A stretch of 64,000 nt of DNA from JBBWZH01 sp035544115 (GCA_963714145.1 OY970235.1:310001-374000), one strand, 5' to 3'; shown: positions 40,093 to 49,259, counted from the stretch's first letter. Made by a program: numbers and translations. The notes: generated by a model from the letters alone, not told the origin.

Positions 40093-42686
40093 CGGTCCCC
40101 CCCGGCGCCGAGGCCTCGACGGCCTCGACGGCCTCGACGGTCGAGCTGGCTCCGGCGCCTGTGTCGGCCCGGGACCGGCACGCCGAGGTCAGCCAGCAGG
40201 TGGACGACGCGCAGTACCGCTACTACATCCGCGACTCGCCCACGATCAGCGACGCCGAGTACGACCGGCTGATGCGCGAGCTGGAGCGGCTCGAGGCCGA
40301 GCACCCCGAGCTGCGCACGCCCGGCTCGCCGACGCAGCGGGTCGGCGGCACGTACTCGACGCTGTTCACCCCGGTCGACCACATCGAGCGGATGCTCAGC
40401 CTGGACAACGCGTTCAGCGATGAGGAACTGGCCGGCTGGGCGCAGCGGGTCGAGCGCGAGGTCGGCGATGTCGCGTCATACCTGTGCGAGCTGAAGGTGG
40501 ACGGGCTGGCGATCGCGCTGGTCTACGAGCGCGGCCGGCTGGTCCGCGGCGCCACCCGGGGCGACGGGCGCACCGGCGAGGACGTCACGCCCAACCTGCG
40601 CACGCTGGCCGACATCCCCACCACGCTCACCGGCGCGGACGTGCCGCCGTTGCTGGAGGTGCGCGGTGAGGTCTACTTCCCGGTGGCCGGGTTCGAGGAG
40701 CTGAACGAGTCGCTGGTGGCGGCCGGCCGGGCCCCGTTCGCCAACCCGCGCAACGCCGCCGCCGGGTCGCTGCGGCAGAAGGACCCGAAGATCACCGCGA
40801 GCCGGGCGCTGCGGATGGTCGTGCACGGCTTCGGCGCGCACAGCGACTGGCAGCCGCGGCGGCAGTCCGAGGCGTACGAGGCGATGCAGCGCTGGGGCCT
40901 GCCGGTCAGCACCCGGTACCGGGTCGTGTCCACATTGGACGAGGTCCGGGCGTACGTCGGCCACTACGGCGAGCAGCGGCACTCGGTCGAGCACGAGATC
41001 GACGGCGTGGTGGTCAAGGTCGACCAGATCACCCTGCAGCGCCAGCTCGGTTCGACCAGCCGCGCGCCGCGCTGGGCGATCGCGTTCAAGTACCCGCCGG
41101 AGGAGGTCACCACCAAGCTGCTGGACATCCGGGTCAACGTCGGCCGCACCGGCCGGGTCACCCCGTTCGGGATGATGGCGCCGGTGCGCGTCGCCGGGTC
41201 CACGGTCGAGCTCGCCACCTTGCACAACGCGCAGGAGGTCGTCCGCAAGGGTGTGCTGATCGGCGACACGATCGTGCTGCGCAAGGCCGGCGACGTGATC
41301 CCGGAGATCGTCGGGCCGGTGGTCGACCTGCGGGACGGTACCGAGCGGGCGTTCGAGATGCCGACCGAGTGCCCGGAATGCGGCACCCCGCTGCGCCGGG
41401 AGAAGGAAAGCGATATCGACATCCGCTGCCCGAACGCCCGGTCCTGCCCGGCCCAGCTGCGCGAGCGGGTGTTCCACCTGGCCGGCCGCGGCGCGCTGGA
41501 CATCGAGGCGCTCGGGTACATGGCGGCGATCGCGCTGACCCGGCCGGACGAGCCGGAGCAGCCGCCGCTGCGCGACGAGGGCGACCTGTTCAGCCTGACC
41601 GTCGAACAACTCGCCCCGGTCAAGATCCGCCGGCACAACGAGCGCACCGGCGCGGACGAGCTGGTCTCGTTCTTCTACACGAAGGGCACCCCGAAGCAGC
41701 CGCCGGCACCGAAGAAGGTCGTCGAGATCCTCTTCCAGCAGCTGGAAACGGCCAAGAGCCGTCCACTGTGGAGGGTTCTGGTCGCGCTGTCGATCCGGCA
41801 CGTGGGGCCGACCGCGGCGCAGGCACTGGCCCGGGTGTTCCGCTCGCTGGACCGGATCCAGGCCGCTTCGGAGGAGGAACTGGCCGCGGTCGACGGGGTC
41901 GGCCCGACGATCGCCGAGGCGCTCAAGGAGTGGTTCGACGTCGACTGGCACCGCGAGGTGGTGCAGAAGTGGCAGGCCGCCGGCGTCTCGATGGAGGACG
42001 ACGGGGCCGACGACGGCCCGCGCCCGCTGGAGGGCGTCACCGTGGTGATCACCGGCTCGCTGGAGACCTACAGCCGGGACGGGGCGACCGAGGCGATCCA
42101 GACCCGCGGCGGCAAGGTCACCGGTGCCGTCTCGAAGAAGACCGGCTTCGTCATCGCCGGCGAGAACCCCGGGTCGAAATATGACAAGGCGCTGCAACTC
42201 GGCGTTCCGCTACTCGACGACGCCGGCCTCGCCGTGCTGCTCGCCGACGGCCCCGACGCCGCCCGCGCCGCCGCCGTCAACCCGCCGGCACCCGAGCCCG
42301 CCGTCGAGGCCGAGCCGGCGGGCGACGGGCCGGCCGGCGACGCCGCCCCGAAGCCGGCCCGCAAGCGCCGCTCGAAGCAACCGGACGAGGCCACCGCGGC
42401 CGCCGTGGCCGAGGTGCCGGCAGCCGAAGACGCCGCGGACAAGCCGGCCCGCAAGCGCCGCCCGAAGCAACTCGACGAGGCCACCGCGGCCGCCGTGGCC
42501 GAGGTGCCGGCAGCCGGAGACGCCGCGGACAAGCCGGCCGGCAAGCGCCGCGCGAAGCAGACCGACGACGAGGCCGCCCTGGACGCGGCTGCTGGGCCGC
42601 CGGCCGGGGACGGCGCTGCCAAGCCGGCCCGCAAGCGCCGCACGAAACAAGCTGACCCGGCCGCGCCGGACGTCAGCCCCGGCTGA
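40089..42686 (+). CDS. ligA: NAD-dependent DNA ligase LigA with repetitive C-terminal tail
   Basis: An 865-residue LigA, longer than the usual 670-700. Domains in order: Ia (YRYYIRDSPTISDAEYD), adenylation with Lys136 in CELKVDGLAIALVY and SLDNAF, OB fold (GRTGRVTPFGMMAPVRVAGSTV), zinc finger (CPECGTPL...CPNARSCPAQ), helix-hairpin-helix (VGPTAAQALARVF, AVDGVGPTIAEAL) and BRCT (LEGVTVVITGSLETYSRDGA). After about residue 735 follows a tail with four 30-residue repeats, each starting KPAxKRRxKQ (at 755, 785, 815 and 845), basic and Ala-rich, reminiscent of histone-H1-like tails. The repeats are 90 bp in DNA. The tail may add non-specific DNA binding. It is coupled to the upstream gene by a 4-bp overlap. 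Confidence 0.97.
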   Translation: MTVPPGAEASTASTASTVELAPAPVSARDRHAEVSQQVDDAQYRYYIRDSPTISDAEYDRLMRELERLEAEHPELRTPGSPTQRVGGTYSTLFTPVDHIERMLSLDNAFSDEELAGWAQRVEREVGDVASYLCELKVDGLAIALVYERGRLVRGATRGDGRTGEDVTPNLRTLADIPTTLTGADVPPLLEVRGEVYFPVAGFEELNESLVAAGRAPFANPRNAAAGSLRQKDPKITASRALRMVVHGFGAHSDWQPRRQSEAYEAMQRWGLPVSTRYRVVSTLDEVRAYVGHYGEQRHSVEHEIDGVVVKVDQITLQRQLGSTSRAPRWAIAFKYPPEEVTTKLLDIRVNVGRTGRVTPFGMMAPVRVAGSTVELATLHNAQEVVRKGVLIGDTIVLRKAGDVIPEIVGPVVDLRDGTERAFEMPTECPECGTPLRREKESDIDIRCPNARSCPAQLRERVFHLAGRGALDIEALGYMAAIALTRPDEPEQPPLRDEGDLFSLTVEQLAPVKIRRHNERTGADELVSFFYTKGTPKQPPAPKKVVEILFQQLETAKSRPLWRVLVALSIRHVGPTAAQALARVFRSLDRIQAASEEELAAVDGVGPTIAEALKEWFDVDWHREVVQKWQAAGVSMEDDGADDGPRPLEGVTVVITGSLETYSRDGATEAIQTRGGKVTGAVSKKTGFVIAGENPGSKYDKALQLGVPLLDDAGLAVLLADGPDAARAAAVNPPAPEPAVEAEPAGDGPAGDAAPKPARKRRSKQPDEATAAAVAEVPAAEDAADKPARKRRPKQLDEATAAAVAEVPAAGDAADKPAGKRRAKQTDDEAALDAAAGPPAGDGAAKPARKRRTKQADPAAPDVSPG
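42351..42686 (+). repeat. Four 90-bp tandem repeats encoding the LigA tail
   Basis: AAGCCGGCC recurs at 42351, 42441, 42531 and 42621, exactly 90 bp apart, each followed by a strongly similar GCAAGCGCCGC stretch; the middle copies are nearly identical over most of their length. Each copy encodes KPAxKRRxKQ plus an acidic/Ala linker. The period keeps the frame, so copy number could vary without breaking the gene. Confidence 0.9.
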
Positions 42687-42707
42687 CCCGGCGGCGGGTC
42701 AGCCGGG
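42678..42707. terminator. Bidirectional hairpin spanning the ligA and ACT-gene stop codons
   Basis: CCCGGCTGACCC (42678-42689) and GGGTCAGCCGGG (42696-42707) are perfect 12-bp arms around a GGCGGC loop. The left arm contains the ligA stop codon and the right arm that of the convergent ACT-protein gene, only 12 bp apart, so one palindrome ends both genes and transcripts. Confidence 0.75.
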
Positions 42708-43370
42708 TTGGGGGACGCCGTGCTTGGCGACGGTGACCGCGATGCCGGCCAGGTGGGCCAGCCGGAGCAGCTCGCCCGGGCGCCAGGCGGGGCCGCCGGG
42801 GCGGCCGACCAGCACGGCGCGGTCCGGGTCGCCGAGCGGGGCGGCGGCCAGTTCGGTGCCGAGCGCACCCCAGGCCGGCGGCACCCAGCGGCCGGTCGGG
42901 TCGAGTACCTCGGCCCGGGTCAGCGGCAGCCAGGGCAGGTCGACATCGTGCAGTTCGGGCGCGGCCGGGCTGGCGGCCTCCACCAGCGGGCCGCGCTCGT
43001 CGTACCGCACGACCACCGCCCAGCCGGCCCGGAAGATCCGCGGCACCGCGCCGACCAGCAGCTCGGCGGCGCGGTCCGGTGTGGTCGCGAGCGATTCGAG
43101 CAGCTCCAGTTCGCGGTGCGCGTCCAGGCCACCGGCGTAGTACTGGATCGACTCCACGCTCACCCCGGAGACCGAGACGGCCGCCGTGATCAGGGTGTCG
43201 GGAAGCTTGCCCGGCGGCAGCTCGACCACCAGGTCATCGACCGCGACGCCGGCGGATCGCTCCACCACGTCGACGGTGATGATGTCGGCGCCGGCCTGAC
43301 CGAGTGCGGTCGCGACGGCGCCGAGCATCCCCGGTCGGTCCGGCAGTAGGACCCGCAGCAGGTACGACAC
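42699..43370 (-). CDS. ACT-domain regulatory protein (Rv3013-like)
   Basis: A 223-residue protein. An N-terminal ACT domain begins SYLLRVLLPDRPGMLGAVATALGQAGADIITVDVVERSAGVAVDDLVVELP, the usual small-ligand-binding ferredoxin-like fold, followed by a second weaker domain to LAHLAGIAVTVAKHG. ACT domains often sense amino acids. GTG 43370 is preferred to GTG 43379, since GGGAGG lies 8 nt upstream of it. In M. tuberculosis the homologue Rv3013 is next to ligA in the same convergent orientation. No catalytic domain is visible, so it is likely a ligand-responsive regulator. Confidence 0.82.
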   Translation of the reverse strand: MSYLLRVLLPDRPGMLGAVATALGQAGADIITVDVVERSAGVAVDDLVVELPPGKLPDTLITAAVSVSGVSVESIQYYAGGLDAHRELELLESLATTPDRAAELLVGAVPRIFRAGWAVVVRYDERGPLVEAASPAAPELHDVDLPWLPLTRAEVLDPTGRWVPPAWGALGTELAAAPLGDPDRAVLVGRPGGPAWRPGELLRLAHLAGIAVTVAKHGVPQPG

Positions 43371-43560
43371 GCCGGTCACCTCCCGGGCGCCAGCCTGCCT
43401 GACGGATGTGTCCCGGATGTTTCATCCGCGGGTCCGGGCAGGTCAGTTCCGCAGGCCCACTCCCACGGCCAGCGCGTTCACCCCGGGACCAGGTTGACCC
43501 CGGTTTCCGGCTGGCTCCGCCGCCCCGCCCGCCGCCCGCCCCGGCCCGACCGGCCGCCGC

Positions 43561-43960
43561 CCGACCCAGCTCGGCCCGCCCCGGCCCGCCCGGCCGCCGC
43601 CTGACCCGGCTCGGCCCGCCCCGGCCCGCCCGGCCGCCGCCTGACCCGGCTCGGCCCGCCCCGGCCCGCCCGGCCGCCGCCTGACCCGGCTCGGCCCGCC
43701 CCGGCCCGCCCGGCCGCCGCCTGACCCGGCTCGGCCCGCCCCGGCCCGCCCGGCCGCCGCCTGACCCGGCTCGGCCCGCCCCGGCCCGCCCGGCCGCCGC
43801 CTGACCCGGCTCGGCCCGCCCCGGCCCGCCCGGCCGCCGCCTGACCCGGCTCGGCCCGCCCCGGCCCGCCCGGCCGCCGCCTGACCCGGCTCGGCCCGCC
43901 CCGGCCCGCCCGGCCGCCGCCTGACCCGGCTCGGCCTGCCGCCTGACCCAGCCCGGCCCG
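43561..43960. repeat. Minisatellite of 40-bp tandem units
   Basis: A 40-bp unit starting CTGACCCGGCTCGG repeats without spacers at 43601, 43641, 43681, 43721, 43761, 43801, 43841 and 43881 (eight identical copies), with a diverged copy at 43561 and a decaying one from 43921. The unit is C/G-only apart from one T-G-A and one T, and is strand-asymmetric (C-rich on the plus strand). It lies between the ACT-protein start (minus) and the peptide-importer operon (plus), so it is outside any gene; long minus-strand frames over it are artefacts of the repeat. Confidence 0.95.
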
Positions 43961-44244
43961 CCGCCCGAGCCGGGCCCCCGGCTGCCGGCCCCGGCTGCCG
44001 GCCGGCGGCAGCCGACAGCCGGGGACGGGCCACCCGTGACCGGGCCCCATGGCCCGGCTCGGAGGGTCGGCGGCGGAGCGTGCTTCGATCACAATCCCGC
44101 CACAGGGTGCACTGTCTGCTGGCGTGCATCGCCCAGACGGTGCAAAGTCGGCCCGGACCGCGCGGCCGGCCCGTAATGTGCCGTGTCGCAGTTGTTAACT
44201 GCCCGGTTGTCCGATTCAACGTCCGACTCGAGTGGAGGATGTGA
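43961..44244 (+). promoter_or_regulatory. Promoter region of the peptide importer operon with palindrome
   Basis: No gene lies between the minisatellite and the first transporter gene. TAATGT (44174-44179) is the best -10 candidate. GCAGTT-GTT-AACTGC (44188-44202) is a 6-bp-arm palindrome just downstream, well placed for a repressor. Half-sites of the form GGTGCA recur upstream (about 44106 and 44140). GGAGG at 44234-44238 is the ribosome-binding site of the first gene. Confidence 0.5.
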
Positions 44245-45243
44245 GTGAGCGCTCCGCTGGACGTGACCGGCTCCGCCACCGAGGCGCAGCCGGAGGCCAG
44301 CCTGGCCGGGATGGACGCGAAGGCGATCGAGGGCCGGTCACTCGGGCAGATCGCCTGGCTGCGGCTGCGCCGGGACAAGGTCGCGATCGCCGGCGGTGTC
44401 GTCGTGCTGCTGCTGATCGTGATGGCGATCGCGGCGCCGCTGCTGGTCAAGCTGCTCGGGCACCCGCCGAACGAGTTCCACCAGAACCTGATCGACCCGT
44501 CCCTGCAGATCCCGAAGGGCAAGTGGGGCGGGATGAGCAAGGATTTCCTCTTCGGCGTCGAGCCGGTGAACGGGCGTGACCTGTTCAGCCGGGTCGTCTA
44601 CGGCGCCCGTATCTCGCTGCTGGTCGCGTTCCTGGCGACCGTGGTGGCGGTCGGGATCGGCACCGTGCTGGGCGTCATCGCCGGCTACTTCGGCGGCTGG
44701 GTCGACGCCCTGATCAGCCGCACGATGGACGTGTTCCTGGCCTTCCCGCTGCTGCTGTTCACGATCGCGATCGGCGCGATCATCCCGGACACCGCCTTCG
44801 GCCTGTCCGGGAACGCGCTGCGGATCGTGCTGCTGGTGTTCGTCATCGGCTTCTTCAGTTGGCCCTACATCGGCCGGATCATCCGCGGCCAGACGCTGTC
44901 GCTGCGGGAGCGCGAGTTCGTGGACGCGGCGAAGAGCCTCGGCGCCCGCGGGCCGTACATCATCGTCCGGGAACTGCTGCCGAACCTGGTCGCGCCGATC
45001 CTGGTCTACTCGACCCTGCTGATCCCGACCAACATCCTGTTCGAGGCGGCGCTGTCGTTCCTCGGCGTCGGTGTCCGGCCGCCGACCCCCACCTGGGGTG
45101 GCATGCTGTCCGACGCCATCCGCTATTTCATCGTCGCGCCGAACTTCATGATCGTCCCGGGCGTGGCCATCTTCATCACCGTGCTGGCGTTCAACCTGTT
45201 CGGTGATGGCCTGCGCGACGCGATAGATCCGCGGAGCCGGTGA
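44245..45243 (+). CDS. Oligopeptide/dipeptide ABC transporter permease (DppC/OppC type)
   Basis: A 332-residue integral membrane permease with an N-terminal OppC-type segment (SLGQIAWLRLRRDKVAIAGGVVVLLLIVMAIAAPLL) and six predicted helices. The cytosolic coupling loop carries the EAA motif region REREFVDAAKSLGARGPYIIVRELLPNLVAPILV. GTG 44245 has GGAGG 6 nt upstream. Together with the downstream solute-binding protein, OppB-type permease and two ATPases it makes a complete five-gene importer. The order is unusual: the OppC-type permease comes first, before the binding-protein gene. Peptides, or nickel and sugars in some relatives, are the possible cargo. Confidence 0.93.
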   Translation: MSAPLDVTGSATEAQPEASLAGMDAKAIEGRSLGQIAWLRLRRDKVAIAGGVVVLLLIVMAIAAPLLVKLLGHPPNEFHQNLIDPSLQIPKGKWGGMSKDFLFGVEPVNGRDLFSRVVYGARISLLVAFLATVVAVGIGTVLGVIAGYFGGWVDALISRTMDVFLAFPLLLFTIAIGAIIPDTAFGLSGNALRIVLLVFVIGFFSWPYIGRIIRGQTLSLREREFVDAAKSLGARGPYIIVRELLPNLVAPILVYSTLLIPTNILFEAALSFLGVGVRPPTPTWGGMLSDAIRYFIVAPNFMIVPGVAIFITVLAFNLFGDGLRDAIDPRSR

Positions 45244-45297
45244 ATGCCGGGCCCGGCCGCACTTACTGGTTCCCACGAGGAAGGGGTGCACCTGCAC

Positions 45298-47064
45298 ATG
45301 AAGAGACGAACTGCCGCCGCGGTGGCGCTGTCGGCCGCCGCGGCATTGACGCTGGCTGCCTGCAGTAACAACGACAACAGCAATAGCAACGGTTCCGGTG
45401 GCGGGGGATCGAACGCGACACCATCCTTCAACGCCGCGGTTGACAAGGTGTTCAACCCGTCGACCGCGAAGGGTGGCACGCTGCGGTTCGCGAACTCCGG
45501 TGACTGGGATTCGCTCGACCCGGCCGACACCTACTACGGCTACTCGTGGAACTTCATCCGGCTGTACACCCGGTCACTGGTGATGTTCCAGCCGGGGGTG
45601 GGTGACACGGGCACCACGCTGGTCCCGGACCTGGCCGAGACGCTGGGTGTGGCCAGCGCCGACGCCAAGACCTGGACCTACAAGATCCGCAAGGGCATCA
45701 AGTTCGAGGACGGCACCGCGGTCACCTCGAAGGACGTCAAGTACGGTGTCGAGCGGTCGCTGGACAAGACCGTGTTCCCGAACGGGCCGACCTACCTCAA
45801 CGACTTCCTCGACCTGCAGGGCTACACCAGCCCGTACGCCGACAAGTCGCCGGACAAGCTCGGCCTGAAGGCCATCGACACGCCGGACGACCAGACCATC
45901 GTCTTCCACCTCAACAAGCCGTTCGGTGGCTTCGACTACTTCGCCATGCTGCCGTCGAGCGTGCCGGTGCCGGTGGCGAAGGACACCGGGGCGAAGTACA
46001 AGCTGCACGTGATGTCGACCGGCCCGTACAAGTTCGAGAGCAACGAGCCGGGCAAGAAGTTCAGCCTGGTCCGCAACGACCAGTGGGACCCGGCCACCGA
46101 CCAGTACCGCAAGGCACTGCCGGACCGCATCGAGGTCGCGCTCAAGGTCAACCCGGACGACGTGGACAACCAGTTGATCGCCGGTGACGTGGACGTCGAC
46201 GTGGCCGGCCTGGGGGTGCAGGCGCAGACCCAGGCCCGCATCCTGAACGACCCGAACCTGAAGAAGAGCGCGGACTCCGCGTCGATCGCCCGGCTCTGGT
46301 ACACGTCGATCAACCGGAACGTGGCGCCGTTCGACAACATCCACTGCCGCAAGGCGATCGAGCTGGCGACCGACCACACCAGCTACCAGAGCGCCTGGGG
46401 TGGCCCGATCGGGGGCGACATCGCGACGAACCTGATGCCGCCGCTGGTTCCGGGCCAGCAGAAGATCGACGTCTACGACTGGGCGAACCACCCGAACGGC
46501 GACGTCGAGGGGGCGAAGAAGGAGCTGACCGAGTGTGGCCAGCCGGACGGCTTCGCCACCAACATCTCCTACCGGGCCGAGCGGCCCAAGGAGAAGGCCA
46601 CCGCCGAGTCGCTGCAGCAGTCGCTGAGCAAGGTCGGCATCAAGCTGACGATCAAGCCGTACCCGCAGGGTGACTACTTCAAGCTGTACGCGGGCAAGCC
46701 GGCGTTCGCCAAGGACAACAAGCTCGGCCTGGTGATCAACGGCTGGGGTGCGGACTGGCCGGACGGCTTCGGCTTCCTGCAGCAGATCGTCGACAGCCGG
46801 GTGATCCGGGCGACCGGTGGCGCCAGCAACATCAGCGTCAATGTCCCGGAGGTGGACAAGGCGCTGGACAAGGCGCTGACGATCACCGACACGGCGGAGC
46901 GGGAGAAGGCCTGGCCGGAGATCGACAAGATGGTCATGGAGGACGCGGACATCCTGCCCGGCATCTGGGCCAAGGGCCTGCTCTACCGGCCGAAGACGCT
47001 GCACAACGTCTTCATCAGCAACGGGTTCCAGATGTACGACTACCTGTCGCTCGGCGTGAAGTAG
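45298..47064 (+). CDS. Peptide-binding lipoprotein of the ABC importer (family 5)
   Basis: A 588-residue extracytoplasmic solute-binding protein. The signal peptide ends in a lipobox LTLAACS with Cys22, followed by a Ser/Asn/Gly-rich linker, so the mature protein is membrane-tethered. The body has family-5 features: WDSLDPADTYYGYSWNFIRLYTRSLV, VPDLAETLGVASADAKTWTYKIRKGIKFEDGTAVTSKDVKYGVERSLD, and STGPYKFESNEPGKKFSLVRNDQW. ATG 45298 was used; a GTG at 45286 is possible. A perfect 15-bp-arm hairpin follows and may raise its level above that of the permease. Ligand is unknown. Confidence 0.94.
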   Translation: MKRRTAAAVALSAAAALTLAACSNNDNSNSNGSGGGGSNATPSFNAAVDKVFNPSTAKGGTLRFANSGDWDSLDPADTYYGYSWNFIRLYTRSLVMFQPGVGDTGTTLVPDLAETLGVASADAKTWTYKIRKGIKFEDGTAVTSKDVKYGVERSLDKTVFPNGPTYLNDFLDLQGYTSPYADKSPDKLGLKAIDTPDDQTIVFHLNKPFGGFDYFAMLPSSVPVPVAKDTGAKYKLHVMSTGPYKFESNEPGKKFSLVRNDQWDPATDQYRKALPDRIEVALKVNPDDVDNQLIAGDVDVDVAGLGVQAQTQARILNDPNLKKSADSASIARLWYTSINRNVAPFDNIHCRKAIELATDHTSYQSAWGGPIGGDIATNLMPPLVPGQQKIDVYDWANHPNGDVEGAKKELTECGQPDGFATNISYRAERPKEKATAESLQQSLSKVGIKLTIKPYPQGDYFKLYAGKPAFAKDNKLGLVINGWGADWPDGFGFLQQIVDSRVIRATGGASNISVNVPEVDKALDKALTITDTAEREKAWPEIDKMVMEDADILPGIWAKGLLYRPKTLHNVFISNGFQMYDYLSLGVK

Positions 47065-47096
47065 CGACTCCGACCACCGAAGGCAGGTGAAGGCAG

Positions 47097-47131
47097 GCGG
47101 CGGCCGGCGAGCAACTCTCGCCGGCCGCCGC
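47097..47131 (+). terminator. Intra-operon hairpin after the binding-protein gene
   Basis: GCGGCGGCCGGCGAG (47097-47111) and CTCGCCGGCCGCCGC (47117-47131) form a perfect 15-bp stem with a CAACT loop, between the binding-protein stop and the next permease start. No T tract follows. Such hairpins commonly cause partial termination or protect the upstream mRNA 3' end, giving more binding protein than permease. Confidence 0.75.
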
Positions 47132-47142
47132 AGCCGGGCTCT

Positions 47143-48156
47143 GTGATCGCATTCATCATCCGGCGGCTGGTGGCCGCGGTAGGGCTGCTGTTCATCGTCA
47201 GCGTGGTCACGTTCGGGATCTTCTTCCTGCTGCCCCGGCTGGCCGGGGCCACCCCGGACGACCTCGCCTCGCGGTATGTCGGCAAGACCGCGAACGAGCA
47301 GCAGATCAAGGACATCGCGGAGAAGCTCGGGTTCCACGACCCGCTGGTGGTGCAGTACGGCCGGTTCGTCAAGGGCCTGGTCGCCGGGTCCGACTACGAC
47401 TACGGGCCGGCCGTCGAGCACTGCCCGGCGCCCTGCTTCGGGTACTCCTACGTCGATCAGATCCCGGTCTGGCCGGACCTGATCGACCGGTTACCGGTGA
47501 CGATCTCGCTGGCCGCCGGCGCGTCGGTGCTCTGGCTGGTCGGCGGGGTGGCGACCGGGGTTATCTCGGCGCTGCGCCGCGGCACGGTCTTCGACCGGGT
47601 CTCGATGGGCATCGCGCTCGGCGGCGTCTCGCTGCCGATCTTCTTCACCGGCCTGATCCTGCTGGCCATCTTCAGCTACAAGCTCCAGATCGCCGCGCCC
47701 GGCGGCACCTACACCCCGATCACCGAGAATCCCGGCACCTGGGCGTACGACCTGTTACTGCCGTGGATAGCGCTGGCCTTCCTGTACGCCGCCGGCTACG
47801 CCCGGCTGACCCGGGCCGGCATGCTGGAGACGATGAACGAGGACTTCATCCGCACCGCCCGGGCCAAGGGCCTGCCGGAACGGACGGTCGTCCTCAAACA
47901 CGGCCTGCGCTCCGCGCTCACCCCGATCGTCACGATCTTCGGCCTCGACCTCGGCCTGCTGCTCGGCGGCGCCGTGCTGACCGAGAGCACGTTCTCGCTG
48001 CCCGGCATCGGCAAGTACGCGGTGGACGGGATCGTGAACCAGGACCTGCCGCGGGTCATGGGGGTCACGCTGATCGCGGCGTTCTTCATCATCATCGCCA
48101 ACCTCATAGTCGACATCCTGTACGCCGTCCTCGACCCCAGGGTGAAGTACTCGTGA
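47143..48156 (+). CDS. Oligopeptide/dipeptide ABC transporter permease (DppB/OppB type)
   Basis: A 337-residue membrane protein beginning MIAFIIRRLVAAVGLLFIVSVVTFGIFFLLPR, the usual OppB start, with a large extracytoplasmic loop before helix 2 and an EAA-type loop at MNEDFIRTARAKGLPERTVVLKHGLRSALTPIVT. Six helices are predicted. GTG 47143 follows a hairpin in the 78-bp gap after the binding-protein gene. The stop overlaps the downstream ATPase start (GTGA). Confidence 0.93.
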   Translation: MIAFIIRRLVAAVGLLFIVSVVTFGIFFLLPRLAGATPDDLASRYVGKTANEQQIKDIAEKLGFHDPLVVQYGRFVKGLVAGSDYDYGPAVEHCPAPCFGYSYVDQIPVWPDLIDRLPVTISLAAGASVLWLVGGVATGVISALRRGTVFDRVSMGIALGGVSLPIFFTGLILLAIFSYKLQIAAPGGTYTPITENPGTWAYDLLLPWIALAFLYAAGYARLTRAGMLETMNEDFIRTARAKGLPERTVVLKHGLRSALTPIVTIFGLDLGLLLGGAVLTESTFSLPGIGKYAVDGIVNQDLPRVMGVTLIAAFFIIIANLIVDILYAVLDPRVKYS

Positions 48157-49259
48157 CCAGATCGAACCTCGGGTCGCGCCGGTCCCGTGCCCGGCTGCTG
48201 GACCAGACCGACGCGGCGGCGCGGGCCCAGCTCGAGCCGCCGACCAGCTTCCTCGAGGTGCGCGACCTGCGGGTGCAGTTCCCGACCGTGGACGGCGTGG
48301 TGCACTCGGTGGACGGGCTCTCGTTCCACCTGGAGCGCGGCCGGACGCTGGGCATCGTCGGCGAGTCCGGCTCGGGCAAGAGCGTCACCAGTCTGTCGAT
48401 CATGGGCCTGCACGAGCGCACCAACGCCAAGCTCGGCGGCGAGATCTGGTTGGACGGCGAGGAACTGCTGGGCAGTACGTCCGAGCGGGTGCGCGAGCTG
48501 CGCGGCAAGAAGATGGCGATGATCTTCCAGGACCCGCTGTCCGCGATGCACCCGCTCTACACGGTCGGCCACCAGATCATCGAGGCGTACCGGATCCACA
48601 ACAAGGTCAGCAAGTCGGCCGCCCGGCAGCACGCGATCGAGATGCTGCGCCGGGTCGGCATCCCGCAGCCGGCGTCCCGGGTGGACGACTACCCGCACCA
48701 GTTCTCCGGCGGCATGCGGCAGCGGGCGATGATCGCGATGGCGCTCTCCTGCGACCCGGACCTGCTGATCGCGGACGAGCCGACGACCGCGCTGGACGTG
48801 ACCGTGCAGGCGCAGATCCTGGACCTGATCCGGGACCTGCAGGCCGAGTTCGACTCCGCGGTCATCATCATCACCCACGACCTGGGCGTGGTGGCCGAGG
48901 TGGCCGACGACATCCTGGTCATGTACGCCGGCCGGGCCGCCGAGTACGCCTCGGCCGCGGACATCTTCAGCCGCCCCGAGCACCCGTACACCTGGGGCCT
49001 GCTCGGCTCGATGCCGCGGCTGGACCGGGACCGCACCGATCGGCTGCTGCCCATCCCCGGCACCCCGCCCAGCCTGATCAACGTGCCGCCCGGTTGCCCG
49101 TTCCACCCGCGCTGCGCGTTCGCCGACCGGGCCGGCCCGGTCACCCGGACCGAGGTGCCGCAGATGGTGGAGACCGACGCCGGTCACCTGACCGCCTGCC
49201 ACCTCCCGCACGAGACCCGCCAGGAGATCTGGCGCACCGAAATCGAGCCCAAACTGTGA
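48153..49259 (+). CDS. Peptide ABC transporter ATP-binding protein (OppD/DppD type)
   Basis: A 368-residue ATPase. Walker A is GESGSGKS, Q-loop IFQDPLSAMHP, signature FSGGMRQR, Walker B LLIADEPT with the catalytic Glu, and switch His in IITHDLG. The C-terminal oligopeptide extension has PPGCPFHPRCAFADRAGP with three Cys and ACHL with a fourth, which in homologues holds an Fe-S cluster or zinc. GTG 48153 overlaps the upstream permease stop by 4 bp. It powers import together with the second ATPase at 49396. Confidence 0.95.
   Translation: MTRSNLGSRRSRARLLDQTDAAARAQLEPPTSFLEVRDLRVQFPTVDGVVHSVDGLSFHLERGRTLGIVGESGSGKSVTSLSIMGLHERTNAKLGGEIWLDGEELLGSTSERVRELRGKKMAMIFQDPLSAMHPLYTVGHQIIEAYRIHNKVSKSAARQHAIEMLRRVGIPQPASRVDDYPHQFSGGMRQRAMIAMALSCDPDLLIADEPTTALDVTVQAQILDLIRDLQAEFDSAVIIITHDLGVVAEVADDILVMYAGRAAEYASAADIFSRPEHPYTWGLLGSMPRLDRDRTDRLLPIPGTPPSLINVPPGCPFHPRCAFADRAGPVTRTEVPQMVETDAGHLTACHLPHETRQEIWRTEIEPKL

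Noticed and set aside
40476..42197. Minus-strand frame of 573 residues
   Set aside because: Entirely antisense to ligA; Arg/Gln/Asp-rich shadow translation.
43561..43960. Possible CRISPR array
   Set aside because: Units are identical and contiguous, with no unique spacers and no cas genes nearby.
43443..44540. Minus-strand frame of 365 residues
   Set aside because: It is produced by the 40-bp minisatellite, which keeps frames open; no protein motif.
45574..47421. Minus-strand frame of 615 residues
   Set aside because: Antisense to the binding-protein and permease genes; shadow of codon bias.
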